Shown: positions 27,863 to 35,975 of the stretch, piece by piece
Layout: each line of letters starts with the position of its first letter
Numbering within the stretch: position 1 is the stretch's first letter
From: Mucilaginibacter sp.
GTDB taxonomy: Bacteria; Bacteroidota; Bacteroidia; Sphingobacteriales; Sphingobacteriaceae
DNA: 64,000 bases
Assembly: GCF_025359345.1 (NCBI RefSeq)
Contig: NZ_JANYGQ010000005.1
Location: 124,001-188,000, forward strand
Direction: 5' to 3'
Translations under genes and position numbers: made by a program
The notes under the pieces: generated by a model
What the model was told of the DNA's origin: nothing
Database searches by the model: none
What the model saw: the letters and a program-made list of their open reading frames with translations, nothing else

Positions 27863-28714
27863 ATGTCGATATTAACGCGGTTAGCCAAAGCCACCAATTT
27901 ATTTCTTATATGCCTGTTATTAACAGCAGCTGCAACAGTTAGCGCACAAAACAAAAAGCCTAAGTTTAAGGTGATAGCCTTTTACACCGCACAGGAAGAC
28001 AAGGCCCACATCAGCTTTGTGCACGAGGCTAACCCATGGTTCGCGAAAATGGCAACCAAATACAATTTTGTTTACGACTCTACCAAAAACTGGAACAACC
28101 TTAACCCGGAGTTTTTAAAAGATTACCAGGTGGTGTTGTTTTTAGATACCCGGCCCGACGTGCCTGCCCAGCGCGAAGCCTTTGAAAAATACATGAAAAA
28201 CGGCGGCGCCTGGATGGGCTTCCACTTTGCCGCGTTTGCGCTCACCCCATCAAAATTTAACCAGGACTGGGACTGGTACCACAACGAGTTCCTTGGCTCA
28301 GGGCAATACGTGAGCAATATCTGGCGACCATCACCGGCGGTGATGGATATCGATAACAAATTCGGCGCAACCAAACATCTGCCCAAAACCTTCCACACCG
28401 CACCCAACGAATGGTACCGCTGGGAACACGACCTGCGCCAAAACCCCGACATCAGGATACTGGCGTCTATCGATTCTGCCAGCTTCCCGCTTGGTACAGG
28501 CCCAAAACAATCCGAAATATGGCACAGCGGCTTTTACCCCGCAGTGTGGACCAACACCAAATACCGCATGATATACATGAACATGGGCCACAACGATATG
28601 GACTATGAGCACAAGTATAATAATACCGATAAAACCTTATCGTACACCTTTGCCAATGAAATGGAATCGAAGATGATTTTGGATGCGCTGATGTGGTTGG
28701 GTGGTAGAGATTAG
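27863..28714 (+). CDS. ThuA-like domain secreted protein
   Basis: A 283-residue protein with a signal peptide ending near residue 29 (TVSAQ). The mature part has the ThuA/class-I glutamine-amidotransferase-like fold: FKVIAFYTA start, DYQVVLFLDTRPD, the GGAWMGFHFAAFA segment where amidotransferases have their nucleophile elbow, and PAVWTNTKYRMIYMNMGH. ThuA-like proteins are linked to trehalose or other sugar metabolism, but their biochemical role is unclear. Convergent with the DUF5916 gene, with a palindromic repeat between them. Confidence 0.8.
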   Translation: MSILTRLAKATNLFLICLLLTAAATVSAQNKKPKFKVIAFYTAQEDKAHISFVHEANPWFAKMATKYNFVYDSTKNWNNLNPEFLKDYQVVLFLDTRPDVPAQREAFEKYMKNGGAWMGFHFAAFALTPSKFNQDWDWYHNEFLGSGQYVSNIWRPSPAVMDIDNKFGATKHLPKTFHTAPNEWYRWEHDLRQNPDIRILASIDSASFPLGTGPKQSEIWHSGFYPAVWTNTKYRMIYMNMGHNDMDYEHKYNNTDKTLSYTFANEMESKMILDALMWLGGRD

Positions 28715-28739
28715 TTAATTGGAGATTAATAATAAATCA

Positions 28740-28885
28740 CGTCATTGCGAGGAACGAAGCAACCTCTAAACTATGCAGACCAACGAACCTTCGACTTTGT
28801 GGATTGGAAGCGGCCGCATGCTCCACACAATCTTACCGTTCCGTGATCGTCCTATGTAGAGGTTGCTTCGTTCCTCGCAATGACG
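28740..28885. repeat. Palindromic repeat element, copy A
   Basis: A 146-bp element with perfect 28-bp terminal inverted repeats (28740-28767 and 28858-28885) beginning CGTCATTGCGAGGAACGAAG. It sits between two convergent genes and is itself flanked by further imperfect inverted words (TAGTTAATTGGAGATTAA on the left, with its near complement on the right). A related element lies at 54002-54159. It encodes nothing and resembles REP or MITE-type extragenic palindromes. Confidence 0.85.
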
Positions 28886-28926
28886 CGCGTAGAGTCCTAA
28901 TCTCTAATCAACTAACCTCTAATCAA

Positions 28927-31095
28927 CTAGTTATTCAACCAATATGTAAACTTAAACACCAATCCCCGATTCTTAACGAAGAATGGCCTGGGCAGGTAGT
29001 TATCCGTATAAACAATAAAGAAATCGGAGGCCGGGCGGTAGCGCCATTGCAGGCGGGTGTTGATGTTGATGTTTTTGCCCTGCTCGTTATATTGGAAAAA
29101 GCCGGTGAGGTAAAACTTGTTGGTCATGGTAACATCAACCCTTGGGCCAACCAGCCAGAATGACTTTTGCCCCCAGGGCTGCGGCAGTTGCAGGTTGTTG
29201 TAGGTGGTGGCCATCTGGATATTTACATACGGCTGAAAACGGTAACCCACATCGTTTGCCAGGCTGAATTTCTTCCCGCCGTCGTAGTAGCCGCCATAAT
29301 CCAGCGTAAAATCATAGGTAAACAAGCTTTGGGGCACCGAAAAGAAGGAGATCTCGGCGTTGTTCCAGTGACTTTGCTGACCTATGGGTAAAAAGTTACC
29401 GGTGTAGTTGGTTGGGTCGTAAGGGGCTAACAGTCGTACATAATCGTGTTCAACCAGGGCGGTTAGTATACTTTTGCTTCTGAAGGTTACCTGGTACGAT
29501 AGAAAGGCACGGTTATCAGTCGGCTTAAACCCGCCATCGTAATAATCAGTTAAGTTAAGCGTAGGGCCGTGACTTAGGATGATGCCCTCTTTCGGGAAAA
29601 ACAGGCGGCTGATGTAAGGGTTAAACTTTATGTATCCCTGCCTTGGCACATAACCAACACCCGCATCATAATTAGCGCCAACTACCTCGTACTGGCCGCC
29701 TACCGTCCAATACTTATTGGCGAATTGCAGGTTGCCCGCCTGTGTATAATCATGCCCTTTTTTATTGGGACTGAATGATTTTAATACCAGCGCCTTGCCT
29801 GTGAACAAATTATCGGCCGATGCCAGGTTGTATTCGATACCGAAATTGGTATTATATTTTGAATTAGCCCCGGTTGTTGCCGCACCGGGCGGATAATTGA
29901 ACGATTCCTTGTTAACCAGCATAAAGCCAATGTTTGAGCGGGCAAAAACCTTGCGCTGCAGGGCAATCATGGTAAAATTTTGGGCAGGCACGCGGTTATC
30001 GTCATTGCTATTGGTTTGCATATCCATAACACCAATGCGCCAGTTACGGTCGAGTTTGCCGCTCAGCCTTGCACCGGCAATGATGTTTGATGTTAAACCT
30101 ATCCTGCGTGAAAAAAACGGGCGGATAGACGCGTAGCCGAAGTTGTTGAACTGGTCGCCATTCTCTAAAAAAAACTGGCGGGTTTCGGGGTAAAACAGTT
30201 CATAACGGCTCAGGTTGGTTACCTGCTTATCCGCATCAACCTGCGAAAAATCGGGATGCACAGTCAGGTCGAGGTTCAGTGCCGATGATATGGCAATCTT
30301 GGCATCGCCGCCTGCTTCAACATGTACGGCCGTATTCTTATGGTTTTGATAGTCTTTGCTGATACCTGTGAGCACATAAGGGATCAATGAGATATTCTGC
30401 CCTGCTTCGGGTGGTGGTGTATCCCATACCAATGTACCAGTATACGCCAGCGATGCCGTAGGAAATTGGCGCGGCACAGGCGTCCAGCTTGATTTTTCGG
30501 TAGTCTTCAAATCATTGCGGCTGAAATTTATACCCCATTCTGATATCCCCTTTTTATAGCGGATAGATTTAAAAGGTATGGACGCTTCAAAAATGTATTT
30601 ATCAGGGTAATCCTTAACCGCCGACTCCCATTTATTTGTCCAGTTTAAATCAACCTTGCCACCCTCGTACATGGTGCCGTCCCACTCCGCCCCTACGGCA
30701 TTTGCACCAAAGCTAAAGCCATTGGTAAGGTCGTTATAGGTATCCATAAAGAAAATAAAGTTGTCGTTCTTCTGAAAAGCGAAGTCACGCTTTAACGATT
30801 CAACCATACTTTGGCCGGGTAAAGCTTTATAGCAGGTGGCTTCAATGTAAATGTTTTTATCATCGTAAGCCATCCGTACTTCGGTGGGAACTTTTGACAC
30901 GCTGGTATCCATCGGCAGCACCATCCTGAAGTTTTTGGCAACCTCGGCGTCCTGCCAGACTTGCTCGTCAATAATGCCATCAATTTTAACCGGCGAGGTT
31001 ACCCGGTGGATATGATATTGGTAGTTGCTATTCTTCTTTTGAGCTAAAATATGCAGGCTAAACAGGCAGCAAATGAGTAAAAGTGAGAGCTTCAA
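28927..31095 (-). CDS. DUF5916 protein with CBM9-like N-terminal domain
   Basis: A 722-residue exported protein. A CBM9-like carbohydrate-binding domain (about 30-210; VKIDGIIDEQVWQDAE, then MAYDDKNIYIEATCYK) is followed by the DUF5916 beta-barrel-like region (LDLTVHPDFSQVDADKQVTNLSRYELFYPETRQFFLENGD is the family core). It is probably an outer-membrane protein. The start codon is TTG at 31095: there is no in-frame ATG nearby, a stop lies five codons upstream, and translation from this TTG gives a complete signal peptide ending HILAQ. Function is unknown. Confidence 0.85.
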   Translation of the reverse strand: MKLSLLLICCLFSLHILAQKKNSNYQYHIHRVTSPVKIDGIIDEQVWQDAEVAKNFRMVLPMDTSVSKVPTEVRMAYDDKNIYIEATCYKALPGQSMVESLKRDFAFQKNDNFIFFMDTYNDLTNGFSFGANAVGAEWDGTMYEGGKVDLNWTNKWESAVKDYPDKYIFEASIPFKSIRYKKGISEWGINFSRNDLKTTEKSSWTPVPRQFPTASLAYTGTLVWDTPPPEAGQNISLIPYVLTGISKDYQNHKNTAVHVEAGGDAKIAISSALNLDLTVHPDFSQVDADKQVTNLSRYELFYPETRQFFLENGDQFNNFGYASIRPFFSRRIGLTSNIIAGARLSGKLDRNWRIGVMDMQTNSNDDNRVPAQNFTMIALQRKVFARSNIGFMLVNKESFNYPPGAATTGANSKYNTNFGIEYNLASADNLFTGKALVLKSFSPNKKGHDYTQAGNLQFANKYWTVGGQYEVVGANYDAGVGYVPRQGYIKFNPYISRLFFPKEGIILSHGPTLNLTDYYDGGFKPTDNRAFLSYQVTFRSKSILTALVEHDYVRLLAPYDPTNYTGNFLPIGQQSHWNNAEISFFSVPQSLFTYDFTLDYGGYYDGGKKFSLANDVGYRFQPYVNIQMATTYNNLQLPQPWGQKSFWLVGPRVDVTMTNKFYLTGFFQYNEQGKNININTRLQWRYRPASDFFIVYTDNYLPRPFFVKNRGLVFKFTYWLNN

Positions 31096-31350
31096 ATTAT
31101 GGTGGTTTTAGTAATTATATAATCGATTATACATATATTTCCCTGATATTACCCCTGTTTCCATCATTTTTGATACAAATTGAATATATTCAGGTTCATT
31201 CTGGTACAACTACAGGCCAAAATCGTCCAAAATAAGTGCAATCACACCGTAAATGTTGGTAAATAGACCATTGTTAGTTATTTTCAGTTAAAAAGTGTTA
31301 ATTTTTGAAAAATAGTTGCGAAAAAATTAGTCTCGTAATTCTATAGATTA

Positions 31351-31358
31351 TATCTTTG
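31351..31358 (+). promoter_or_regulatory. -7 promoter box (TATCTTTG)
   Basis: An exact TAnnTTTG match followed by CA, as in strong Bacteroidota promoters. It lies 38 bases before a 12-codon ORF and about 75 bases before a hairpin terminator, outlining a very short transcript. Confidence 0.5.
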
Positions 31359-31396
31359 CATTAATTATTATTTTCGTCCTAACCAATTAGTTCTTT

Positions 31397-31435
31397 ATGA
31401 TGAATAATGAGGTCAGTTACTACAAAAAAGAGTGA
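31397..31435 (+). CDS. Candidate 12-residue ORF (MMNNEVSYYKKE)
   Basis: ATG ATG start, twelve codons, with the TGA stop inside the left arm of the following hairpin (31428-31451). It lies between a consensus -7 box and a terminator-like stem, as a leader peptide or a small RNA with a mini-ORF would. Coding is not proven; no gene follows on this strand. Confidence 0.25.
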   Translation: MMNNEVSYYKKE

Positions 31436-31457
31436 GCGCCCGCTTCCTCTTTTTTTG
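31424..31457. terminator. Bidirectional hairpin terminator
   Basis: Two stacked helices, AAGAG/CTCTT and AGCG/CGCT, separated by a 2x2 internal loop, flanked by six A on one side and T-rich DNA on the other. It could end both the short plus-strand unit and the minus-strand acyltransferase/42-aa unit. Confidence 0.6.
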
Positions 31458-31459
31458 TT

Positions 31460-31588
31460 TTATAGCCATTTTAAATCCCGGTTTAACCCATCCGGCAGGT
31501 CCCCTTCCAGGTCTGAATTATACTCCCGCAACATCACCCCGCCCATAGCATTGCCTTTAGCACTTACCAATTGCCTTACGTTTTTCAT
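31460..31588 (-). CDS. Candidate 42-residue protein downstream of the acyltransferase
   Basis: ATG at 31588, stop at 31462-31460, starting 21 bases after the acyltransferase stop and ending directly at the terminator hairpin. The predicted peptide starts MKNVRQLVSAKGNAMGGV, has an acidic middle (YNSDLEGDLPDG) and ends RDLKWL; its composition looks protein-like and it has no membrane helix. No family is recognised. The longer ORF on the opposite strand (31407-31601) is probably its shadow. Confidence 0.45.
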   Translation of the reverse strand: MKNVRQLVSAKGNAMGGVMLREYNSDLEGDLPDGLNRDLKWL

Positions 31589-31609
31589 AAAACCGATGTA
31601 AATTATGTT

Positions 31610-32806
31610 TTAAATTTTGAGCCTTATCCTTTTCTTCTCCAGCACCCCGGTAATTAATATCACAATGAATGATATGGCAAACGACCGGATAATGCCACCT
31701 GTGCCCTCATCTAAAAATTCAGGATACCTGAAATGAACCAGCGACATGAGGCCCACCAAAAGGTAAGGTATCAAATAACAGGTTAGCGTGCTGGTGCCGG
31801 CAGGCTTGATAATTTTAAACCAGTCTTGTTTGCCTTTAACATCAACCAAAAATATAATCAGCTCGAACAATAATACCCCTATCCCGGTGCAAAGGTATAT
31901 CCATGAGGGTGTGGAGTGAATTTTTGATATGCCATGAGTATAAGGGCGCACAATAAAGCCAAGCACAATTAAAGCTGCACCCAGCGCCGTAAATGTTGGC
32001 CATAGCCATTTGTAGCTGCCTTTGGCTATTATTTTTGAATACAGCAACGATACTACCACCCCAAACATCATCAGCGCAGCGCACGACCCATCCTTAATTA
32101 CCCATATGCTCAACCGGTAAATTTTATCCTTGAAAACCAGGAACACATCGCCATGCGAAATAAGATTGACTATAACCAGCGCAACCAATGCAACAACCAG
32201 CCAGGCGAAGTTGCCTTTTACCAGCAGGTATGTACCGGCACAAACCAGGTAGGCCCAGCCAATAAGGCCCAATATGCCCCACCATGATGGCTCCAACCAG
32301 CGGGTACCAGTTCCTTCTTCGGCATTGCCTTTATATAAAATGCCGAGAATAATCAATATCGCAATGCCAAGGCCCATTAGTCCGTAGCGTTTGGCTTTGG
32401 CCATGGTTTCGGGGTAATCAAGCCAGATTAAAAAGAAGCTGGCGGTGAGCAAAAGTTCCCATACGGCATGGGGCAGCAGCGCCTGGCTACTGTACTCTTC
32501 CATATTTACATGGAAAAAACCCATCACTATAAGGGCAAACGAGCGCAAAAGAATATAGCCAGCAATTTCCCCAAAATTAGCTTTTTCGAGCCGCCGGCCT
32601 ATTGCCAGCGGAATTGACAAACCTGCGATAAACAAAAACAGCGGAAAAATGGTATCAGCAAAGTGCATCCCGTCTTCCCAGCCCTTTACATGGTCAATCC
32701 ATTGGGGTACATGGCTAACGCCGCTGAGGTCGTTAACAAAAATCATGAAAAACATATTGATTGCCCGGAGCACGTCGATAGATAAGAGGCGTTTTGGCTG
32801 AAGCAT
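31610..32806 (-). CDS. DUF5009 / HGSNAT-like membrane acyltransferase
   Basis: A 398-residue polytopic membrane protein with about ten hydrophobic helices. The N-terminus (RLLSIDVLRAINMFFMIFVND) and the following FADTIFPLFLFIAGLSIPLA segment are characteristic of the heparan-alpha-glucosaminide N-acetyltransferase-like family (DUF5009), which moves acetyl groups from cytoplasmic acetyl-CoA to sugars across the membrane. The acceptor here is unknown; a cell-envelope or imported glycan sugar is plausible. A 42-codon ORF follows closely on the same strand. Confidence 0.85.
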   Translation of the reverse strand: MLQPKRLLSIDVLRAINMFFMIFVNDLSGVSHVPQWIDHVKGWEDGMHFADTIFPLFLFIAGLSIPLAIGRRLEKANFGEIAGYILLRSFALIVMGFFHVNMEEYSSQALLPHAVWELLLTASFFLIWLDYPETMAKAKRYGLMGLGIAILIILGILYKGNAEEGTGTRWLEPSWWGILGLIGWAYLVCAGTYLLVKGNFAWLVVALVALVIVNLISHGDVFLVFKDKIYRLSIWVIKDGSCAALMMFGVVVSLLYSKIIAKGSYKWLWPTFTALGAALIVLGFIVRPYTHGISKIHSTPSWIYLCTGIGVLLFELIIFLVDVKGKQDWFKIIKPAGTSTLTCYLIPYLLVGLMSLVHFRYPEFLDEGTGGIIRSFAISFIVILITGVLEKKRIRLKI

Positions 32807-33459
32807 TGTAAAGGGTTTTTAACCAGGTTTGTATAAATTGATTTAAATATAAGGGCTATTATTTTATTTTTCGTGTATCGTTTCTGTTATAATTACATAA
32901 GGAGGTATATCTTTTTAAAAAACATTAATAACATGGGCGATGGGCAGATTTTTGTAGAGGAGTTGTAGTATGTAAGGTTAGAGGTTATTTAACCACGGAT
33001 ATTGCAGAGAAGTCGCTGAGTGAGGAAGAAAAAAATGTGAACAGCGATTATACTATCTGGAAATAAACAGCCAGTTGTTATTAGTTTATGCGCCAAAGCG
33101 TTAACTTGTAAGATTAAACCTGCGGGCGCCTGATGGACTGGCTAAGCAAAGGGCAAAACAAGTGCGGATCCTCAATAATAAATATTGAACGACAAAAAAT
33201 TTAAGAAAATACCTCAACCCCGATCAATTTAAGATTGACCGAATCAGGCGTTGACCTGCCGCACCAAAAAAGCATAGGAAATACATCCCGGTAATTTAAA
33301 CAATTACCAACTTAACAAGGTTTAGTACACAAAAACCAAAGGCAAGCCACTGAAAGACCTAAAGGACTAAAAGCACTGCAAATTGTGAGTTTGCTTACAC
33401 AGGTAGATAGAGAGTAAAAGGCGCACCCTGGCGGGCAGGCCCTTTACTTGTATTTTATA
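32807..33459. other. Long non-coding gap
   Basis: About 650 bases upstream of the acyltransferase and downstream of the RRM gene. No ORF of note; stop codons are frequent in all frames. A small inverted repeat GATCAATTTAAGATTGAC lies near 33222 and a terminator-like structure at 33413-33448. It may contain an eroded gene, but nothing recognisable remains. Confidence 0.55.
33413..33448 (-). terminator. Imperfect terminator hairpin after the RRM gene
   Basis: AGTAAA (33413-33418) pairs with TTTACT (33443-33448), and the interior GGC and CCC blocks also pair with internal mismatches. It lies 12 bases past the RRM gene stop. Confidence 0.5.
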
Positions 33460-33864
33460 TTACCAACGGCTACCACCGCCGCCACCGCCACGGTTGTTAT
33501 CCCTTGAGTAGCCGCCGCCACCGCCACTACCACCACGGTTGCCACCGCCGCCGCCATAGCCACCACCGCCACCGCGGTTGCCACCATAACCGCCGCCGCC
33601 GCCGCCTCTGCGATCGTCGCGTTTCTTTTCTTCAGCCTGGCTAACTGCAATTGACCTGCCTTTAACATCAGCGCCGTTTAAGCCGGTGATGGCTTTCTGA
33701 GCAGCCTCATCGTCTGGCATTTCAACAAAGCCGAAACCCTTGCTTCTGCCGGTTTCCCTGTCACTAATTAATTTAACGGTGCTAACTTCACCATAGGCTT
33801 CGAAAAGCTCTTTTAAATCGGCTTCCTCTAATGAGAAAGGAAGACTTCCTACGAATATGTTCAT
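33460..33864 (-). CDS. Glycine-rich RRM RNA-binding protein
   Basis: A 134-residue protein with one RNA recognition motif (residues 1-78): RNP2 is NIFVGSLPF and RNP1 is KGFGFVEM. The tail (about 88-134) is almost wholly Gly with Arg, Tyr, Asn and Ser (GGGGGYGG repeats). Such proteins bind single-stranded RNA, are abundant in Bacteroidota and are often cold- or stress-responsive. The ATG at 33864 was chosen; the codon before it is TTG. The Gly-rich tract gives long shadow ORFs in another frame. Confidence 0.93.
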   Translation of the reverse strand: MNIFVGSLPFSLEEADLKELFEAYGEVSTVKLISDRETGRSKGFGFVEMPDDEAAQKAITGLNGADVKGRSIAVSQAEEKKRDDRRGGGGGGYGGNRGGGGGYGGGGGNRGGSGGGGGYSRDNNRGGGGGGSRW

Positions 33865-33993
33865 CAAAATTTAATTTATTACGGGCGAGTCTACTTTTTG
33901 CTCACCACCTTTTATTAACATCAAATATAGTAATAGATATTTTATACTTACTGCAACTATTTACAAATACACGCAACTTATTTTAAAAATACA

Positions 33994-34446
33994 TTAAATA
34001 ACCTGTTTTATTTGATAGGTTTTGTCGTTCAACTTAAACATTGCCCCTGCTTTTTGCCCTAAAAGCTTTGTTCCAATGGGCGATGCGGGCGAAACAGCAA
34101 AATATTTTCCGTCATCAACCATTAATATCCCCGCGCTAACGGCAATGTAAAAATTACCATTATCAGTTATCACAACGCTCCCGGTGTCGGCTTTATCAGA
34201 AACAGTGTTTGGGTTAATTTTGTTTAGGGCAACCTTTAATTTGTTTGCTTCATTTAGCTGCTTCATGTTGCGGTCGGTTTCCTGCTGCATCATTTCGCGC
34301 CCGGTTTCGTATTTATCGCCGGCACTGCTCTTTGTATCGTCGGTTGATGCCTTTTGTGCCTCGTTAATTGCCAGCTGGGCAGCTTCCATGCTTTTTTGTA
34401 CATAACTTAAGCATTGATTATATAGTTGTTGTTTGAGTTGGCTCAT
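33994..34446 (-). CDS. GreA/GreB C-terminal-like coiled-coil protein
   Basis: A 150-residue protein with a charged, glutamine-rich helical N-terminus (about 1-75) and a C-terminal FKBP-like domain ending SPIGTKLLGQKAGAMFKLNDKTYQIKQVI, which resembles the GreA/GreB C-terminal domain. It lacks the acidic tip of a true transcript-cleavage factor as far as can be seen, so it is probably a Gre-like RNA-polymerase-binding protein of unknown role. Databases often mislabel this group as 3-oxoacyl-ACP synthase. Three hairpins lie in the 160 bases upstream of its start. Confidence 0.65.
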   Translation of the reverse strand: MSQLKQQLYNQCLSYVQKSMEAAQLAINEAQKASTDDTKSSAGDKYETGREMMQQETDRNMKQLNEANKLKVALNKINPNTVSDKADTGSVVITDNGNFYIAVSAGILMVDDGKYFAVSPASPIGTKLLGQKAGAMFKLNDKTYQIKQVI

Positions 34447-34507
34447 TTTTTTGACGTAGTGAAAGCCGGAAAGATAGCGTTTTTGTTTAGAAGAGACTGT
34501 AAAATAC

Positions 34508-34608
34508 GAAAGCCCCCTTGCACTCGCTGCTTGGGGGCTTTCAACCTAAACCTTATCACAATTATAAATGCGAGAATGCATTTATACACCCTAATAACGC
34601 AATTAGGG
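34508..34608. other. Cluster of three hairpins upstream of the Gre-like gene
   Basis: Three separate perfect stems within 100 bases: GAAAGCCCCC/GGGGGCTTTC (34508-34517 with 34533-34542), TATAAATGC/GCATTTATA (34563-34571 with 34578-34586) and CCCTAAT/ATTAGGG (34589-34595 with 34602-34608). None is followed by a long T run, so simple termination is not the best explanation for all. It could be a structured leader or a small RNA. Confidence 0.5.
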
Positions 34609-34690
34609 CCTTAGTGTTTTATTAAAATTAAAAAACTTACGTTTTTATGATAATTTAGCTAAAACCCGCTTAAACTACTGTTAAGTCAAC

Positions 34691-34764
34691 AGTCTTTAGT
34701 CGAAAGTCATTGGTCGAATTCTTGTCTTTTCTGACTTAGAACTCAAGACTTTCGACTTGAGACT
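34691..34764. repeat. Imperfect inverted repeat
   Basis: Arms of 18 bp, AGTCTTTAGTCGAAAGTC (34691-34708) and its complement with two mismatches (34747-34764). It lies just after the esterase gene end and belongs to the word-type intergenic repeats also seen at 38703, 40799 and 46990. Confidence 0.65.
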
Positions 34765-34791
34765 AACCGTTAATTTGTGATTGACGCGCAA

Positions 34792-35631
34792 CTAAAGGTA
34801 ACAGGCAAAAAACTTTAAGGTGTGGATGATGTGCGCTGCCCAATAACTCCACTCGTGGCCACCCGCATTTTCAACATATTGATGCAGCATGCCTTCATTA
34901 TCCATTTTTTTGTGGAGGGCTCGGTTATAATTGATCAGCAAGTCGCCGACGCCGCAATCAAACCTTACCGGCGGCAACTGTTTGCGATATTTTAAAAACG
35001 TTTCAAAAACATCTTCGTCGGTAATATTGTCCTGCGCGTAATGCTTTAGCGATTCTTCAACAAAAAACTTTATTTGCGGCAGGCTGGTCATTGATGAGTG
35101 CCCGGCAATGGCCCTGAATTTATGGCCATACTTTGCGCCAATACGCAATGCACCGAAACCACCCATTGACAATCCTGCAATAAACAATGGCGATTGCTTA
35201 TTTGCACCCCTTATTGTTTCAATTATTGCGTCAGGTACATCTTCGGCTATCCATTTTTCAAAGTTGTAACCATCGATCGGTAAAAATGCCGATCCATCGC
35301 CCCACATTCCGTCGGACGGCATGGCTATTATCATAGGCGGCAACTGACCTTTTTCGATAAGTTCATGGGCATTAATATGAACGCCTGAACTTAAAGGCCA
35401 GCTCCAGGCACTGCCATAAACACCATGTAAAAGTATAACGATGGGTAAAGTATCATTAGGCCCGGTACCGGGTGGAACGTAAACGCAAATATCACCCCGG
35501 CCTTTTAGGTTTGGGGTTTTTACTGTTATAAACCGGAGATTATTACTTTCGTATGCCGGATTCGATATCTCTAAAGTTTTAAATCGGGGCATTGGCGTAA
35601 TAGTTTCCGGCCTGGTACGAAATATGACCAT
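34792..35631 (-). CDS. Esterase D / feruloyl esterase-like alpha/beta hydrolase
   Basis: A 279-residue PF00756-type esterase. Visible are the oxyanion segment VILLHGVYGSAWSW, the nucleophile elbow GLSMGGFGALR and the catalytic histidine in GGHEWSYWAAH. The frame stays open to a TTG at 35724, but the ATG at 35631 is the better start; neither version has a clear signal peptide. Members hydrolyse esters such as S-formylglutathione, feruloyl- or acetyl-sugars; the substrate here is not determinable. It is divergent from the GH13 gene, which hints at a shared carbohydrate context. Confidence 0.8.
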   Translation of the reverse strand: MVIFRTRPETITPMPRFKTLEISNPAYESNNLRFITVKTPNLKGRGDICVYVPPGTGPNDTLPIVILLHGVYGSAWSWPLSSGVHINAHELIEKGQLPPMIIAMPSDGMWGDGSAFLPIDGYNFEKWIAEDVPDAIIETIRGANKQSPLFIAGLSMGGFGALRIGAKYGHKFRAIAGHSSMTSLPQIKFFVEESLKHYAQDNITDEDVFETFLKYRKQLPPVRFDCGVGDLLINYNRALHKKMDNEGMLHQYVENAGGHEWSYWAAHIIHTLKFFACYL

Positions 35632-35975
35632 TGTATTTTGAGCTGTAAGGTTGTTTTTAATGCAGATGTATTCTCCGCTTCCAGGCTGTAACGTATAGTT
35701 TAGGCAATTTGCTACAATTGTCAATAAAACAATTAAGCGGCATCCAAATAAAGCAACAACATAAAACGAACGCGCAAAAGAAAGGTTAATTTTTAGTTTA
35801 AAAAATGAAGATATAGCCTATTTGCTGGGGGATATTATTCATTATCATATCATTTACGCTGTCTGTCAACAACTATCTTAACCTTTAATGATAAAATTTA
35901 CCATTTTTATAATAAGTTCGGCATTGTTTAACCGGGGCCTGATATTTACTTTCACCTTGCCAATAAACATCCTAA
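35632..35975. other. Divergent intergenic region
   Basis: About 340 A/T-rich bases between the esterase and GH13 genes, containing the promoters of both. No operator palindrome, repeat or RNA gene recognised. Confidence 0.5.

Noticed and set aside
31407..31601. 64-codon ORF on the plus strand
   Set aside because: It is antisense to the 42-codon minus-strand ORF, runs through a terminator hairpin, and its composition (Pro/Ser/Arg-rich) looks like a shadow.
33444..33668. 74-codon Ala/Val-rich ORF
   Set aside because: A frame-shifted reading of the Gly-rich tail of the RRM protein; GGC/GGT repeats give long open shadow frames.
33994..34446. 3-oxoacyl-ACP synthase
   Set aside because: The usual database label for this group, but no thiolase-fold motif is present; the C-terminus resembles GreA/GreB instead.
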